64,000 nt of DNA from Aquimarina sp. Aq78 (GTDB lineage Bacteria > Bacteroidota > Bacteroidia > Flavobacteriales > Flavobacteriaceae). The stretch spans positions 661,337 to 725,336 of the forward strand of contig NZ_OMKA01000026.1 in assembly GCF_900299525.1 (NCBI RefSeq), written 5' to 3'. This document shows, piece after piece, positions 23,658-33,418 of this stretch; the first letter of the stretch is position 1, and the number at the start of each line of letters is the position of its first letter. The notes under the pieces were generated by a model that did no database searches, was not told the DNA's origin, and saw only the letters and a program-made list of their open reading frames with translations. Position numbers and translations under genes: made by a program.

Positions 23658-25613
23658 ATGAAACTTTGGCGTGTCGATTCTTTCTTTATACTATCTGTAG
23701 TACTACTGGTTTTATGTAGTACTATATCTGCTTTTGGCCAAACAAAAGTTGAGGTTTCGTTATCCTCAAAACAATTAGAAAATATAACTCAAAAATATGA
23801 TTTAAGTAATATCGATTCCTTATCTATATCAACGCGATTATATCATGTTAGCTCTTTTTTGGAAGGCGCTTGGTTATCTGAACAAGATTCTTTGATCTAT
23901 AAGGGATTAATGCAAAAAACATGGTTGTTGGGTAAAGCTAAATTATATGATAGTGCCATTGTATATACACACCAACTATATGATTTGGCAAGACAAAATC
24001 GAGATACAGTGTATATCAGAAATGCGTTAACTAAATTAGGCATTTATTATAAGAATAATAATCAATCAACCAAAGCTTTTCAATATTATAATGAGGCCTT
24101 CAAAATCTCTAGAATTAGTAAGGATACTATGGGAGCAGGTAGAAGTTTGCATCAAATGGCAAATATACAGGCTTCTCTTGGGGATTACTTGGGTTGTAAA
24201 ACGACTGCAATTGATGGAGTAACTTATTTAGAACATACTTCAGACCTAAGAAATCTTGCAGGCCTTTATCATATTATTTCAGTAGCGAATAGACAACAAA
24301 AAAATTATAAGGAAGCTTTAAAGTATAATGAACAGGCTATAACTCTTGGTAAGGATAGCATATCAATAAATACAATTCGACTTAAGAATATTTTAATTTT
24401 TAAAAATACACAAGCTAATATTCTTGCAGATCAAGGTAAATATAAACAAGCTGTGACTATACTAAAAACACTGTCACTTGATCCAATAGTAAAGCAAAAT
24501 CAAGTAGAATATGCTAGAGTGTTAGGAAATTTAGGGCACGTACAATGGCTTGATAGTAAGGATAATAAAAATTCTGAAGCTTTATTATTAGATGCCTTGG
24601 TAATAAGAAAAAAAATTAATGATATAAAAGGAATCCTTACAAGTAATATTTATTTGACTAAATATTACTTGGATAAAGACAAAACTAAAGCATTAGAGTA
24701 CGCAGAAGCTGCTTACCAATATGCAAAACAGCGACATAGTTTAACATCGACGCTTAAAGTTTTAGGACTTGTTTTTGAGTTAAAAGAAAAAACCAATGAA
24801 GAGGCAAAGGAGTATGATCGAATTCATAAAAAATTACAAGAAGTAAACCAAAGTAACCGGGAGATCTATGCGGTAACCCGATATGAAAACGATAAACTCA
24901 CCAACGAGAACCTGATCCTAAAAGCAGAAACGGCCAGAAAAGAACGACAACAGGTTATTTATTTGTTTAGTACGTTGTTTATTTTTTTAATAGGAGGAGT
25001 GGTGTTCTATTTATATAGACAACGACTACGCCGAGAAAAAATACGAGAGGTATATAATGCAGAAGCGCGAATCTCTAAAAAATTGCATGATGAGCTGGCC
25101 AATGATGTATACCAGGTGATGATGCAAATGCAGAATGATCAAAATGATCCCGAAGTGTTGGATAAATTAGAAGAAATATATCATACGACCCGGGATATCT
25201 CGAGGGAGCATAATAGTTTTAAAACGGGTGAGGAGTATGCTACCGAACTTAATGGTATGTTAAGTAGTTATAGTACCAATGGTACCAAAATTATCATCAA
25301 AGACATAGATGACATCAACTGGCAGGCGATAAATCCAGAAAAAAAGATCATTGTACACCGTACTTTACAAGAATTAATGGTAAATATGAAAAAACATAGT
25401 CATGCCGAACTGGTGGCGATTACATTTAAGAAAACGCCCAAAGGTATAGTAATCACGTATGCTGACACCGGTGTTGGCGTAGCTGCAGAAGAAATAATAT
25501 ATAGTAACGGACTCCAAAATACGGAAAACCGTATAAAAACGATCGGGGGATCATTTATCTTTGATTCAGAGAAAGGAAAAGGCTTTAAAGCGAAGATAAA
25601 TTTTCCAAATTAA
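23658..25613 (+). CDS. TPR-containing sensor histidine kinase
   Basis: The 651-residue protein starts with a signal/anchor sequence (about 8-28). A periplasmic region with about six tetratricopeptide repeats (about 90-400) follows, then one membrane span (about 433-453, VIYLFSTLFIFLIGGVVFYLY). The cytoplasmic kinase has the HisKA_3-type phospho-acceptor ISKKLHDELANDVYQVM (His about 477) and an ATPase domain with LQELMVNMKKHSHA (N box variant) and YADTGVGV (G1 box). This NarX/DesK-like type is common in Bacteroidota. The response regulator follows 16 bp downstream. Confidence 0.9.
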   Translation: MKLWRVDSFFILSVVLLVLCSTISAFGQTKVEVSLSSKQLENITQKYDLSNIDSLSISTRLYHVSSFLEGAWLSEQDSLIYKGLMQKTWLLGKAKLYDSAIVYTHQLYDLARQNRDTVYIRNALTKLGIYYKNNNQSTKAFQYYNEAFKISRISKDTMGAGRSLHQMANIQASLGDYLGCKTTAIDGVTYLEHTSDLRNLAGLYHIISVANRQQKNYKEALKYNEQAITLGKDSISINTIRLKNILIFKNTQANILADQGKYKQAVTILKTLSLDPIVKQNQVEYARVLGNLGHVQWLDSKDNKNSEALLLDALVIRKKINDIKGILTSNIYLTKYYLDKDKTKALEYAEAAYQYAKQRHSLTSTLKVLGLVFELKEKTNEEAKEYDRIHKKLQEVNQSNREIYAVTRYENDKLTNENLILKAETARKERQQVIYLFSTLFIFLIGGVVFYLYRQRLRREKIREVYNAEARISKKLHDELANDVYQVMMQMQNDQNDPEVLDKLEEIYHTTRDISREHNSFKTGEEYATELNGMLSSYSTNGTKIIIKDIDDINWQAINPEKKIIVHRTLQELMVNMKKHSHAELVAITFKKTPKGIVITYADTGVGVAAEEIIYSNGLQNTENRIKTIGGSFIFDSEKGKGFKAKINFPN

Positions 25614-25629
25614 TTATAATATAGAGCTT

Positions 25630-26298
25630 ATGTTTAAGAAAGTTTTAGTTACAGAAGATCTTGGTAGTATTAGCCATGGTATCGCACATATTCTTCGAGA
25701 AAGAACTGGGATTGATGAAATACAACAAGCACAATATTGTGATGATGCTCTCCTAAAATTTAGAAGAGCAATTAGTGATCATGCCCCTTTTGATCTGTTG
25801 ATCACAGATCTTTCGTTTAAAGAGAGTCACAGAGAACGAAAATTGGCTTCAGGGATTGAACTTGTAGAAGCCATACGAGAGATCCAACCTAATGTTAAAG
25901 TTATTATATATTCTATGGAAGATAGACCCGGTAAAATTAAATCATTTTTTGCAGAACAGAGCATAGATGGCTATGTATGCAAAGGACGCTATGGACTAAA
26001 CGAATTGGTAAAATCTGTTACCGATGTGTTTAACAGTATTCGATATGTATCTCCACAGTTAGAAAGTGCAATGAGTAAGAATAATGTTTTCGAACTCCAG
26101 GATTATGATATTTTATTATTAAAGCATTTGTCTGATGGCCTTACCCAGGAAGAAATAGGGCATTATTTTAAGAAAAATCAAATTTCGCCTAATAGTACAA
26201 GCTCTATAGAAAAGCGACTTAATAAATTGAAATATAATTTTAAAGCTAAAAATGCCATTCACCTGGTGGCAATGACCAAAGATTTAGGCCTTTTGTAG
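25630..26298 (+). CDS. Response regulator with LuxR-like HTH
   Basis: The 222-residue protein has a receiver domain (about 1-125) with VLVTEDLGS (acidic pocket) and the phospho-acceptor Asp about 60 in LLITDLSF. A conserved Ser/Lys part lies in VIIYSMEDRPGKI, with Lys in YVCKGRYGL. The C-terminal HTH (about 155-222, LLKHLSDGLTQEEIGHYFKKNQ) is LuxR-like but divergent. It pairs with the kinase upstream. Candidate sites TACGG-N4-CCGTA lie at 23228, 26813 and 27221. Confidence 0.88.
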   Translation: MFKKVLVTEDLGSISHGIAHILRERTGIDEIQQAQYCDDALLKFRRAISDHAPFDLLITDLSFKESHRERKLASGIELVEAIREIQPNVKVIIYSMEDRPGKIKSFFAEQSIDGYVCKGRYGLNELVKSVTDVFNSIRYVSPQLESAMSKNNVFELQDYDILLLKHLSDGLTQEEIGHYFKKNQISPNSTSSIEKRLNKLKYNFKAKNAIHLVAMTKDLGLL

Positions 26299-26812
26299 AA
26301 GTTTGAAGCCAGAAGCCAGAAGTCGGATGCTAGATGTACTCTTCTTTCAATTTTTGCATTTAATATTTAGAATTTAAAGCATTCAGGAGATAGAGGTTAC
26401 TTTTATATTTAGAGTTTTACATTTTTCATTCGACAGTTCGTTATTCAGTATTCGATATTCAACATTCTTTGTCACCCTAAGCCCTTCGACTGGCCTGCCC
26501 TAAGTTTATTGAAGGACTCAGGATAAACTAAAGACTGGAACTCATAAACGAAAACGTTATATCACAACTTGTCCCGAATTTGTCTCGGGGTCGAGCACCA
26601 CGCTGTAGGAGGATGTATTGAGAAGTATTTATGAAAGTATAATCTGTTCTCGATAAACTCGGTAGAGGTACTATCAAAGAACTATGTCGAAATACTTAAG
26701 CACACAGGAGATATTACCAGATAAAGCAATGAGATGGGTTATGTGTAAAAAACTAAAAATCAGATATTTAAATTTTAACCATACCAGATTCACATTAGTT
26801 TAACGCTTTTAT

Positions 26813-26826
26813 TACGGAAATCCATA
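26813..26826. promoter_or_regulatory. Dyad copy TACGGAAATCCATA
   Basis: This is identical to the 23228 site except for one base (G to A) in the right half. It lies 515 bp downstream of the response regulator gene. Confidence 0.3.
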
Positions 26827-27220
26827 AGGAATTGTCGTTTATTAGCTTTAAATTTGAAGTAACACTTAAAATAATTGAAATTGTTGGCTTAAAAAAACAG
26901 CAATTAGAAATATTGATCAATCGTAAAAGGCTATTAAATAGGTAGCTATAAGACAGAAACAACCCCGCAATTGTAAAACTTTGGCGAGCCAACAAAAGCA
27001 GGGTCTGAATAACGATTGATTTAATAAATCAACCATTATAAGGATGTTTTTAGAGTAAATAACTCAAAAAGGATATGATCTCTGAATGATTTAACCCTAA
27101 ATCCTTATATATAATTTCTATTCGATAATTTGTATCCAAAAAATATAAAACGAACTATTTTACCTTTTTTAGTAGTTCTATTTTCCTAAAGCACAATATA
27201 GTAAGAAGCTTTCAAATAAT

Positions 27221-27234
27221 TACGGTTTCCCGTA
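27221..27234. promoter_or_regulatory. Dyad TACGGTTTCCCGTA
   Basis: This has perfect TACGG/CCGTA half sites as at 23228-23241, with a TTTC centre. No gene follows directly downstream on either strand. Confidence 0.35.
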
Positions 27235-27752
27235 AGATATTTCTTCTTTTTTTTTAATATTTTTTATACTATTTCCGTATTAAATTCTATATCACTAGTA
27301 TAAAAATCTAAAATACAGTGATTTATATTGCGCGTTTTATAGTGTTGATTGTAAGAAGTTACGGTGTAGAAGTAAGTATAAAAATAGTGTATTTAAACCT
27401 GTTTCGAAATTGGTTTCAGGACTGGTTCCTCTTATCATTCCAGCGTCCTGTTTACAGTTGTACTGAGTACCTCAAAGTGCTTAGTGTATATTTCGTTTAA
27501 AATGCCCACAGAGAAAAATACTATTTCAAAGTAGCTTCTGGATCAAGCCCAGAATGACAGGTTAACTACTATCATATGCATACCTTTTGTTACCTCATTC
27601 CTTTGACTCGGCTTATGATGAACTAAAGGGTGGGATCTGTTTTACATTAGTTTTATGAATAGAGATTTTGTTTTGATCAGCCCACACAAGCCTTTTTAGA
27701 CTTGTGAGGCCTGAAGGGTGGGGTAATCATGTATTTAAATACGTGCACCAGC

Positions 27753-27787
27753 AACAAAAGAGGCTGTCTGAAAAGTCCTCTTTTGTT
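27753..27787. repeat. Perfect hairpin with GGCTGTCTGAAAAG core
   Basis: AACAAAAGAGG (27753-27763) and CCTCTTTTGTT (27777-27787) pair perfectly around a 13-nt loop CTGTCTGAAAAGT. The core resembles the terminal repeat AGGTTGTCTGAAAAGG of the element at 20431-20889, suggesting a solo end or joined ends of the same mobile family. Confidence 0.5.
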
Positions 27788-27961
27788 TATAGTGCGGTGC
27801 AGGTAATAGGTTACATATCGATATGGCTATTCCATATGAATCATTAATTGCTTTTTATCTATCTGGGCATTTACTATTGATAGTATTTCTAAAAAGTGTA
27901 CAAAATGTTGTTTTCATGATTTGTAAGTTATTTCGGTAATTTAATGACAAAAATAGTTAAG

Positions 27962-28024
27962 TTTATTTAGAATAAATAAAAATAAATATATATTTGCACT
28001 CTATTAAGAAACATTCTAAATAAA
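27962..28024 (+). promoter_or_regulatory. Dyad-flanked promoter of TonB receptor gene
   Basis: A 12-bp perfect inverted repeat, TTTATTTAGAAT (27962-27973) and ATTCTAAATAAA (28013-28024), encloses the -7 box TATATTTG (27989-27996). A TTA lies 19 bp before that box, where TTG is expected. The same arrangement recurs at 44458-44520. The half site ATTTAGA and the position fit a Fur-like or other metal-responsive operator; the regulator is inferred. Confidence 0.6.
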
Positions 28025-28025
28025 A

Positions 28026-30110
28026 ATGAAGTTTGAGAGTCTGATAACCTGTGTTTTAACAGGTTTAGTTGTTGTAAGTGGATATTCGCAAGAAAAAGCT
28101 ATAGATACTACTATGGTTAATGAATTACAAGAGGTAGTCCTTACAGCTACCCGAACAAAAAGACAGCTTTCTTCCCTGCCTTTACCGGTTACTATTGTTT
28201 CTCAGGAAGTAATTAAGCAATCGGGAACCATTAGGCTTAATGAAATTCTAAATGAGCAAACAGGAATTATTACCGTTGCAGATGAAAGTGGTTTTGAAGG
28301 AGTACAAATTCAGGGAATTGCTTCAGATTATATTTTGATTCTTATAGATGGTGTTCCTTTGGTTGGTAGAAAAGCCGGAAATTTTGATGTAAACAGATTA
28401 ACTGTTGGTAATATAAAACAAGTCGAGGTAGTCAAAGGGCCGTCTAGTAGTCTCTATGGTTCTGATGCTTTGGGTGGTGTAATTAATATCATTACAGAGA
28501 AGCCAAAAAGCGATGTGCTATCGGGCAATGCATCATATCGTATTGGTAGTTATACCCAGCAGGATATTAATGTAGATATTAAGCAGCGTATTAAGAAGTT
28601 TGGTTATGGGGTTTTTGCAAACCGTTTTTCTAGTGAAGGCTATGATCTTAATCCAGATACAGCCGGCCAGACCGTAAACCCATTTGAGAATTATACATTT
28701 AATGGTAGGTTGTATTATGATTTTTCTGATCGATTTTCGTTATTTCTGTCTGGTCGTTTATATACGCAATATCAGGATGCGGGATTCACAGCTAATACTA
28801 CAAGTCTTGAAGGAGATAGTGAGGAACAGGAATGGAACGGTCACGTACGTCTTGATCACAAATGGAGTGATCACCTAACTACCCAATACGAGTTTTATTA
28901 TACTAATTATAATGCCAAAGAACAATTGGCAGATTCTGCCTCTGGCGATATAGTGAGTGATAGTGATTTTGATCAGCATTTATTGCGCCCCGAGATACGA
29001 ACTACCTACACATTTAAAGACAGAAGTAAACTTACTGCCGGGATAGGTTTTCAATACGATCAGCTAGATCGTACTTTTTTTGATAAACAAGTAGATTTTA
29101 ATTCTCAATATGCGTATGCTCAATATGATACAAACCTAATTGAGCGATTAAACATCATTGCGGGGGCACGTTTTGATAATCATTCAGAATATAACAACCA
29201 GTTTAGTCCTAAGCTTGCATTACGATATAAAATAACAGACGTACTGGCTGCCAAAGCCTCTATAGGATATGGTTTTAAAGCTCCGGATTTTAGACAGCTT
29301 TATTTTGACTTTACAAACTCTGCAGTAGGATATACTGTATTGGGATATAATGTAGCTTTAGAAAAATTAAATGAACTACAGGCTCAGGGACAAATTCTTG
29401 ATGTGGTTGTTCCCGAATCATCGTTACAAGACCCTTTGGAAGCAGAGAGCTCTATAGGATATAATGTAGGATTAGCCTATAAAGAAAAGCGATGGAATGC
29501 AGAACTTAATCTCTTTAGAAACGATTTTAAAAACCTCATTGATACTCGTGTTATCGCCCGTAAAACTAATGGGCAAAATGTGTTTAGCTATTTCAATTTT
29601 GATGAAATATACACTACAGGTCTAGAGCTTAATACCAATTACAGAATAACCGATAATGTAAGATTGAGTGCTGGCTATCAGTTACTCTATGCTTTTGATA
29701 AACAAAAAGAAAAACAAGTAAAAAATGGCGAAGTATTTGCCCGTGATCCCGAAACGAATCAGACAGTTGTAGTCTCAAGATCAGAATATTTTGGACTTGT
29801 GAATCGCTCACGACATAATGCAAACTTTAAGGTTTTTTATGATATCGTTTCCGCGAAAGCAAATATAAACTTGAGGCTATTATATAGAAGTAAATATGCC
29901 TTGTTTGATACAAACGGTAATGATCTTATAGATGATTATGATACCAGCTTTGTTGATGGATTTGTAACAGCAAATATTGCTGCCAGTAAAACCTTTTATG
30001 AAAACTTTACATTACAAATAGGAGCAAACAATCTTTTTGATTATACCGAAGACAACATTCCCACCTTACCGGGGATACAATTATATGCAAAACTTAACTA
30101 TCAATTTTAA
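28026..30110 (+). CDS. TonB-dependent outer-membrane receptor (heme/BtuB-like)
   Basis: The 694-residue receptor has a signal peptide, then the TonB-box/plug region LQEVVLTATRTKRQLSSLPLPVTIVSQEVIKQSG. The plug core is LIDGVPLVGR with VEVVKGPSSSLYGSDALGGVINI, and the barrel ends in LYAKLNYQF with the terminal Phe. The size is that of BtuB/heme receptors, without the extra N-terminal carboxypeptidase-like domain found in many Bacteroidota. It is followed by an HmuY-like lipoprotein gene, so heme or another iron source is the probable substrate. The promoter has a dyad at 27962-28024. Confidence 0.9.
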   Translation: MKFESLITCVLTGLVVVSGYSQEKAIDTTMVNELQEVVLTATRTKRQLSSLPLPVTIVSQEVIKQSGTIRLNEILNEQTGIITVADESGFEGVQIQGIASDYILILIDGVPLVGRKAGNFDVNRLTVGNIKQVEVVKGPSSSLYGSDALGGVINIITEKPKSDVLSGNASYRIGSYTQQDINVDIKQRIKKFGYGVFANRFSSEGYDLNPDTAGQTVNPFENYTFNGRLYYDFSDRFSLFLSGRLYTQYQDAGFTANTTSLEGDSEEQEWNGHVRLDHKWSDHLTTQYEFYYTNYNAKEQLADSASGDIVSDSDFDQHLLRPEIRTTYTFKDRSKLTAGIGFQYDQLDRTFFDKQVDFNSQYAYAQYDTNLIERLNIIAGARFDNHSEYNNQFSPKLALRYKITDVLAAKASIGYGFKAPDFRQLYFDFTNSAVGYTVLGYNVALEKLNELQAQGQILDVVVPESSLQDPLEAESSIGYNVGLAYKEKRWNAELNLFRNDFKNLIDTRVIARKTNGQNVFSYFNFDEIYTTGLELNTNYRITDNVRLSAGYQLLYAFDKQKEKQVKNGEVFARDPETNQTVVVSRSEYFGLVNRSRHNANFKVFYDIVSAKANINLRLLYRSKYALFDTNGNDLIDDYDTSFVDGFVTANIAASKTFYENFTLQIGANNLFDYTEDNIPTLPGIQLYAKLNYQF

Positions 30111-30129
30111 TATTTTAAATGTCATGACA

Positions 30130-30747
30130 ATGAAAAAATTATCAATATTATTTTTAGCACTTAGTACAGTGCTTGTTTCGTGTAGTAGCGATGATGATAC
30201 CACTACTCCAATACCTGTCAAATCTGAAAAAATTTCTAACCTTGAGGCTATACAAACAGGCGGTCAGGGAACTGGAAACCCTATAGGAGGAGTGTTTACC
30301 AAGTTTGATTTTGAAACAGGAAAAATAACAACCAGTGATACAGACTGGGATGTTGCATTTAGAGGTACTAATATAGCAGTTAACGGAGGAACAGTTACTG
30401 GTGTAGCAGAAGAGCCTGCACGTAATGGTAACGCAGCAGCAGCAGTAGTTACGGGTACCTTTGCAGGTGTAACCAGTGCAAAGGATGTAACTTTTAGTCA
30501 AGATGCAGATACAGTATTTGCTATCCCTACAGGTAGTGATAATGGCTGGTATAATTATGCTGGACCTCCAACCCACTTGATCTCTCCTATCCCTGGAAAA
30601 ATACTTGTTTTTAAAACTCGTAATGGTAACTATGCCAAGGTAGAAATACTAAGTTATTATCAGGATGAGGATACTTCTAAAAAATCACAATATTATACAT
30701 TTAACTATGTGTATAATCCTAATAAAGGAGAAACATCTTTTGAGTAA
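30130..30747 (+). CDS. hmuY: HmuY-like heme-binding lipoprotein
   Basis: The start is taken at ATG 30130 (MKKLSILFLALSTVLVSC); an ATG at 30124 is equally close and the frame is open upstream within the receptor gene. The lipobox is VLVSC. The roughly 187-residue mature protein has the HmuY-type segments TKFDFETGKI, DTDWDVAFRGTNIAVNGG and YYTFNYVYNP. HmuY proteins bind heme at the cell surface and pass it to the TonB receptor encoded just before it. A terminator follows at 30811-30836. Confidence 0.85.
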   Translation: MKKLSILFLALSTVLVSCSSDDDTTTPIPVKSEKISNLEAIQTGGQGTGNPIGGVFTKFDFETGKITTSDTDWDVAFRGTNIAVNGGTVTGVAEEPARNGNAAAAVVTGTFAGVTSAKDVTFSQDADTVFAIPTGSDNGWYNYAGPPTHLISPIPGKILVFKTRNGNYAKVEILSYYQDEDTSKKSQYYTFNYVYNPNKGETSFE

Positions 30748-30810
30748 TGCCATTAATACAAAAACTTATGAACTAGCTATTTGAACTAATTCTTTATACT
30801 CATGATAAAG

Positions 30811-30836
30811 ACTCCTCAGAATTTGAGGAGTTTTTT
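30811..30836 (+). terminator. Terminator of the receptor-hmuY operon
   Basis: The stem ACTCCTCA/TGAGGAGT (30811-30818, 30824-30831) with a GAATT loop is followed by six T. It separates the operon from the convergent TonB receptor gene ending at 30860. Confidence 0.85.
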
Positions 30837-30859
30837 GTGGTATATAGAGCAATAATGAT

Positions 30860-33418
30860 TTAAAAACTTAGTCTAAACGTAACATTAGGAGTAATATTTA
30901 AAGAAGATTTATTGATTTCTCTTAATTCATAAGAAATATTATTTTCACTATCCGTTAATTGATAGAGAGGATAACTTCGATCTAAGATATTTTTTCTCCC
31001 ATATAGATTTAATAAAGAAAAGCCCAGACGACTCTTTACTCGATCGTTTTTTGATGACCAGTTAAAATCATATACTACAGAAAAATCCAATCTGTGATAA
31101 TCGGGTAGAGATTTAGAGTTTATAGCACCGTATTGAACAATGGGTTGATCATTTTCTACTGTGAACCCTAATGTAGGAGTATATGGAGTACCAGTACGAT
31201 ATTTCCATCCTAATGAAAACTGAAATTTCTTCCACTGGTAAGCATGTGACCACGAAATAGAATGAGCGATATTATTATTCCCTTTAAAAGCTTTACCTTG
31301 ATTAAGTGTGTTAAATATAAACTCGGTATCAGACAATGAATACCCCAACCAGGTAGAGTACTTACCAGTTTTCTTCTTAATTAATAGATCTATTCCCATA
31401 GAGATACTTTCTCCCTCAGACAAGTCACCAGAAGTAGATTCGAATCCCCTGGTTAGTGAAGTAAGTCCTTTTATCTTTTTATAGTAGGTGTCTATCTCAA
31501 TGTTCCAATTTTTTTTATGAAAAAGAGTCCCCAAAGTATATTGCTGACTTCTCAATAATGGGATATCATCTTCTTGTGCTGCAACCCATAACTGATTTTC
31601 GAGGCCAAAATTAAAAGTGGCAAATTCAATCACCTGGCTAATGGATTGGTTTTTGACCTCTGCAGATCCTTTAACTCTAAAATACTTTCCCATTTTTCGT
31701 TCTACATAGAATCTGGGTTCGATAAAAGTAGATTGTAAGGCAGCATAATAATTTCCTCTTAGTCCAAAACTAATCAACCACGTTTTAGGAGAATTATATT
31801 GTAATTGAGAATAAAAACTATGCGTAGGGTTCTCTTGATAATTACCAACTTCAGAATCATTTTCTTTTAGATAAAATGCTACTTGATTATAGTAGAATTG
31901 ATATCCATTAGAAAAGGTGAAATTAGGGTTAATGGTCCAGTCAGAATGAAATAACAGACCATATTCTTCGATAGCATTTTCTTTTTCGATGGTTAGATCT
32001 TGATTAATAAAGAGGTTCCTTCCCTGGTATTCGAGTACATATTCAGAATATGAAAATTGTGTTTTTGTAGAGAATCGAGAACCCCATTTACTATTCCAGG
32101 AAATATTAGTTCCAAAATTTTTAATAGCAAGTTTATCCTGAGACATATCTGCGAATTGAGAATCTTGAAAAGAATAGTCAAGTTTATTTTGAGTAAACAA
32201 ATTAGAAATAGAGATGTCGTGTTTTTTAGAAAGGTTGGCAATTAATTTTAAGGTTACATCGGTAAAATAAAATAACTCTTTACTTTCTGAAGATTCGGGA
32301 TCAAAAATAGACCTGTTATCAGTAATGCTTGTATTCTGAAAGGCTCGGTTAGAGTAAGTATTAATTGTTGGAGTATCAATAATATCGGTAATAGATCTTC
32401 TGGCTGATACTAAAACCGCAATTTTTTTAGAAATAGGAAGTTTCAAATATCCATCTGCATGGGTCATATTGATTCCTATACCTCCTTGTGTGTTATCGGG
32501 TACAGTTTGATCTGTTTTGATATCAATAACTCCCGACACGCGATCTCCATAGATGGGTTGAGTTCCACTCTTATATATGGTAATATCTTTGGTGATATAG
32601 GGATTAAAAGCAGAAATAAGCCCAAAAAAGTGATCAGAGTTATACATTTTAATACCGTCCCAGAGAATTAGGTTTTGATCAGGAGTACCGCCTCTTATAT
32701 AAATCCCTGAAGCGGTTTCGAGCGGACTTTCTATACCAGGCAGTAGTTGAATGTTTTGCAGAATATCGGGCTCAGATAATCCCGAAATTATATTTAAATT
32801 ATTAGGCTGAATTTTAACCGACCCATCTCTGGTTTTTACGATCCCAGAGGTTAAATATTCCTTTATAATTACTTCATTTAACACAAAATCTTCGGGAGAT
32901 AGAATATAGGTGTCACATTTCTTGTCAACTACTTTTTTAAGAGGAATAGAAATAGTTTTATATCCAAGATATGAAATAGTCAAAGTATCTGATAAGTTGT
33001 TGTCTTTTAAAGAGAAAAAGCCTTTTTCATCAGATGAGGTTCCTGTTTTTTTTACTTCGTTAAGTATAGTTGCTCCCTCAATAGGAGTATGGGTTTCATC
33101 TGTTAGATATCCACAAAAAGAAGTTGTTTTAATAAGTTTGACAACATAGTACCGCTCATCGACTTGTGTAAAATGTATAGGGTATTGATCGGATACAATA
33201 GCTATAATTTCGTCTAATGATATAGCATTTTGATCTATCGTGATCACTATATCTGTGAATGACGAAGTATTATAAGAAAATTTCACATCAAACAGCCCTT
33301 CCATTTCGGTTAGAAAACCGTCTAATGAGAGGTTAAGGTAATGTATGTCTTTCTTTTTTTCTTGAGCATTTGCAGTTAGAGAAAAAAGAAAAATAAGCAA
33401 TAAAAAGTGGTATTTCAT
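30860..33418 (-). CDS. FecA-type TonB-dependent receptor with STN domain
   Basis: The 852-residue protein has a signal peptide, an STN signalling domain (about 25-95, LNLSLDGFLTEMEGLFDVKF with IVSDQYPIHF) and a carboxypeptidase-regulatory-like domain (about 97-175, GYLTDETHTPIEGATI, GFFSL, ISYLGYKTI). A plug (LPGIESPLETASGIYIRGG) and barrel ending NVTFRLSF follow. STN domains relay substrate binding to a FecR anti-sigma factor, whose gene lies directly upstream on the same strand and touches this start. The ligand is unknown; it could be a siderophore, as in the Fec system, or another nutrient. Confidence 0.9.
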   Translation of the reverse strand: MKYHFLLLIFLFSLTANAQEKKKDIHYLNLSLDGFLTEMEGLFDVKFSYNTSSFTDIVITIDQNAISLDEIIAIVSDQYPIHFTQVDERYYVVKLIKTTSFCGYLTDETHTPIEGATILNEVKKTGTSSDEKGFFSLKDNNLSDTLTISYLGYKTISIPLKKVVDKKCDTYILSPEDFVLNEVIIKEYLTSGIVKTRDGSVKIQPNNLNIISGLSEPDILQNIQLLPGIESPLETASGIYIRGGTPDQNLILWDGIKMYNSDHFFGLISAFNPYITKDITIYKSGTQPIYGDRVSGVIDIKTDQTVPDNTQGGIGINMTHADGYLKLPISKKIAVLVSARRSITDIIDTPTINTYSNRAFQNTSITDNRSIFDPESSESKELFYFTDVTLKLIANLSKKHDISISNLFTQNKLDYSFQDSQFADMSQDKLAIKNFGTNISWNSKWGSRFSTKTQFSYSEYVLEYQGRNLFINQDLTIEKENAIEEYGLLFHSDWTINPNFTFSNGYQFYYNQVAFYLKENDSEVGNYQENPTHSFYSQLQYNSPKTWLISFGLRGNYYAALQSTFIEPRFYVERKMGKYFRVKGSAEVKNQSISQVIEFATFNFGLENQLWVAAQEDDIPLLRSQQYTLGTLFHKKNWNIEIDTYYKKIKGLTSLTRGFESTSGDLSEGESISMGIDLLIKKKTGKYSTWLGYSLSDTEFIFNTLNQGKAFKGNNNIAHSISWSHAYQWKKFQFSLGWKYRTGTPYTPTLGFTVENDQPIVQYGAINSKSLPDYHRLDFSVVYDFNWSSKNDRVKSRLGFSLLNLYGRKNILDRSYPLYQLTDSENNISYELREINKSSLNITPNVTFRLSF

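Larger units (their letters stand above)
26299..28025. other. 1.7-kb gene-free stretch with degraded repeats
   Basis: No reading frame here has family features; the open frames at 26795-26995 and 27318-27500 look random. The region contains pieces such as CCCTTCGACTGGCCTGCCC near 26480 and TCAAGCCCAGAATGACAGG near 27543, of the sort that recur in flavobacterial intergenic repeats. It also holds two TACGG-type dyads, the hairpin at 27753 and, at its right end, the promoter of the TonB receptor. It looks like a sink for decayed mobile sequence. Confidence 0.6.

Noticed and set aside
26795..26995. 66-codon minus-strand frame in the long gap
   Set aside because: Low-complexity hydrophobic translation without a plausible signal or context.
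27318..27500. 60-codon plus-strand frame in the long gap
   Set aside because: Starts at GTG, has no recognisable motif, and the surrounding DNA is decayed repeat sequence.
30154..30576. 140-codon minus-strand frame over hmuY
   Set aside because: Cys/Thr/Tyr-rich shadow of the real lipoprotein gene on the other strand.
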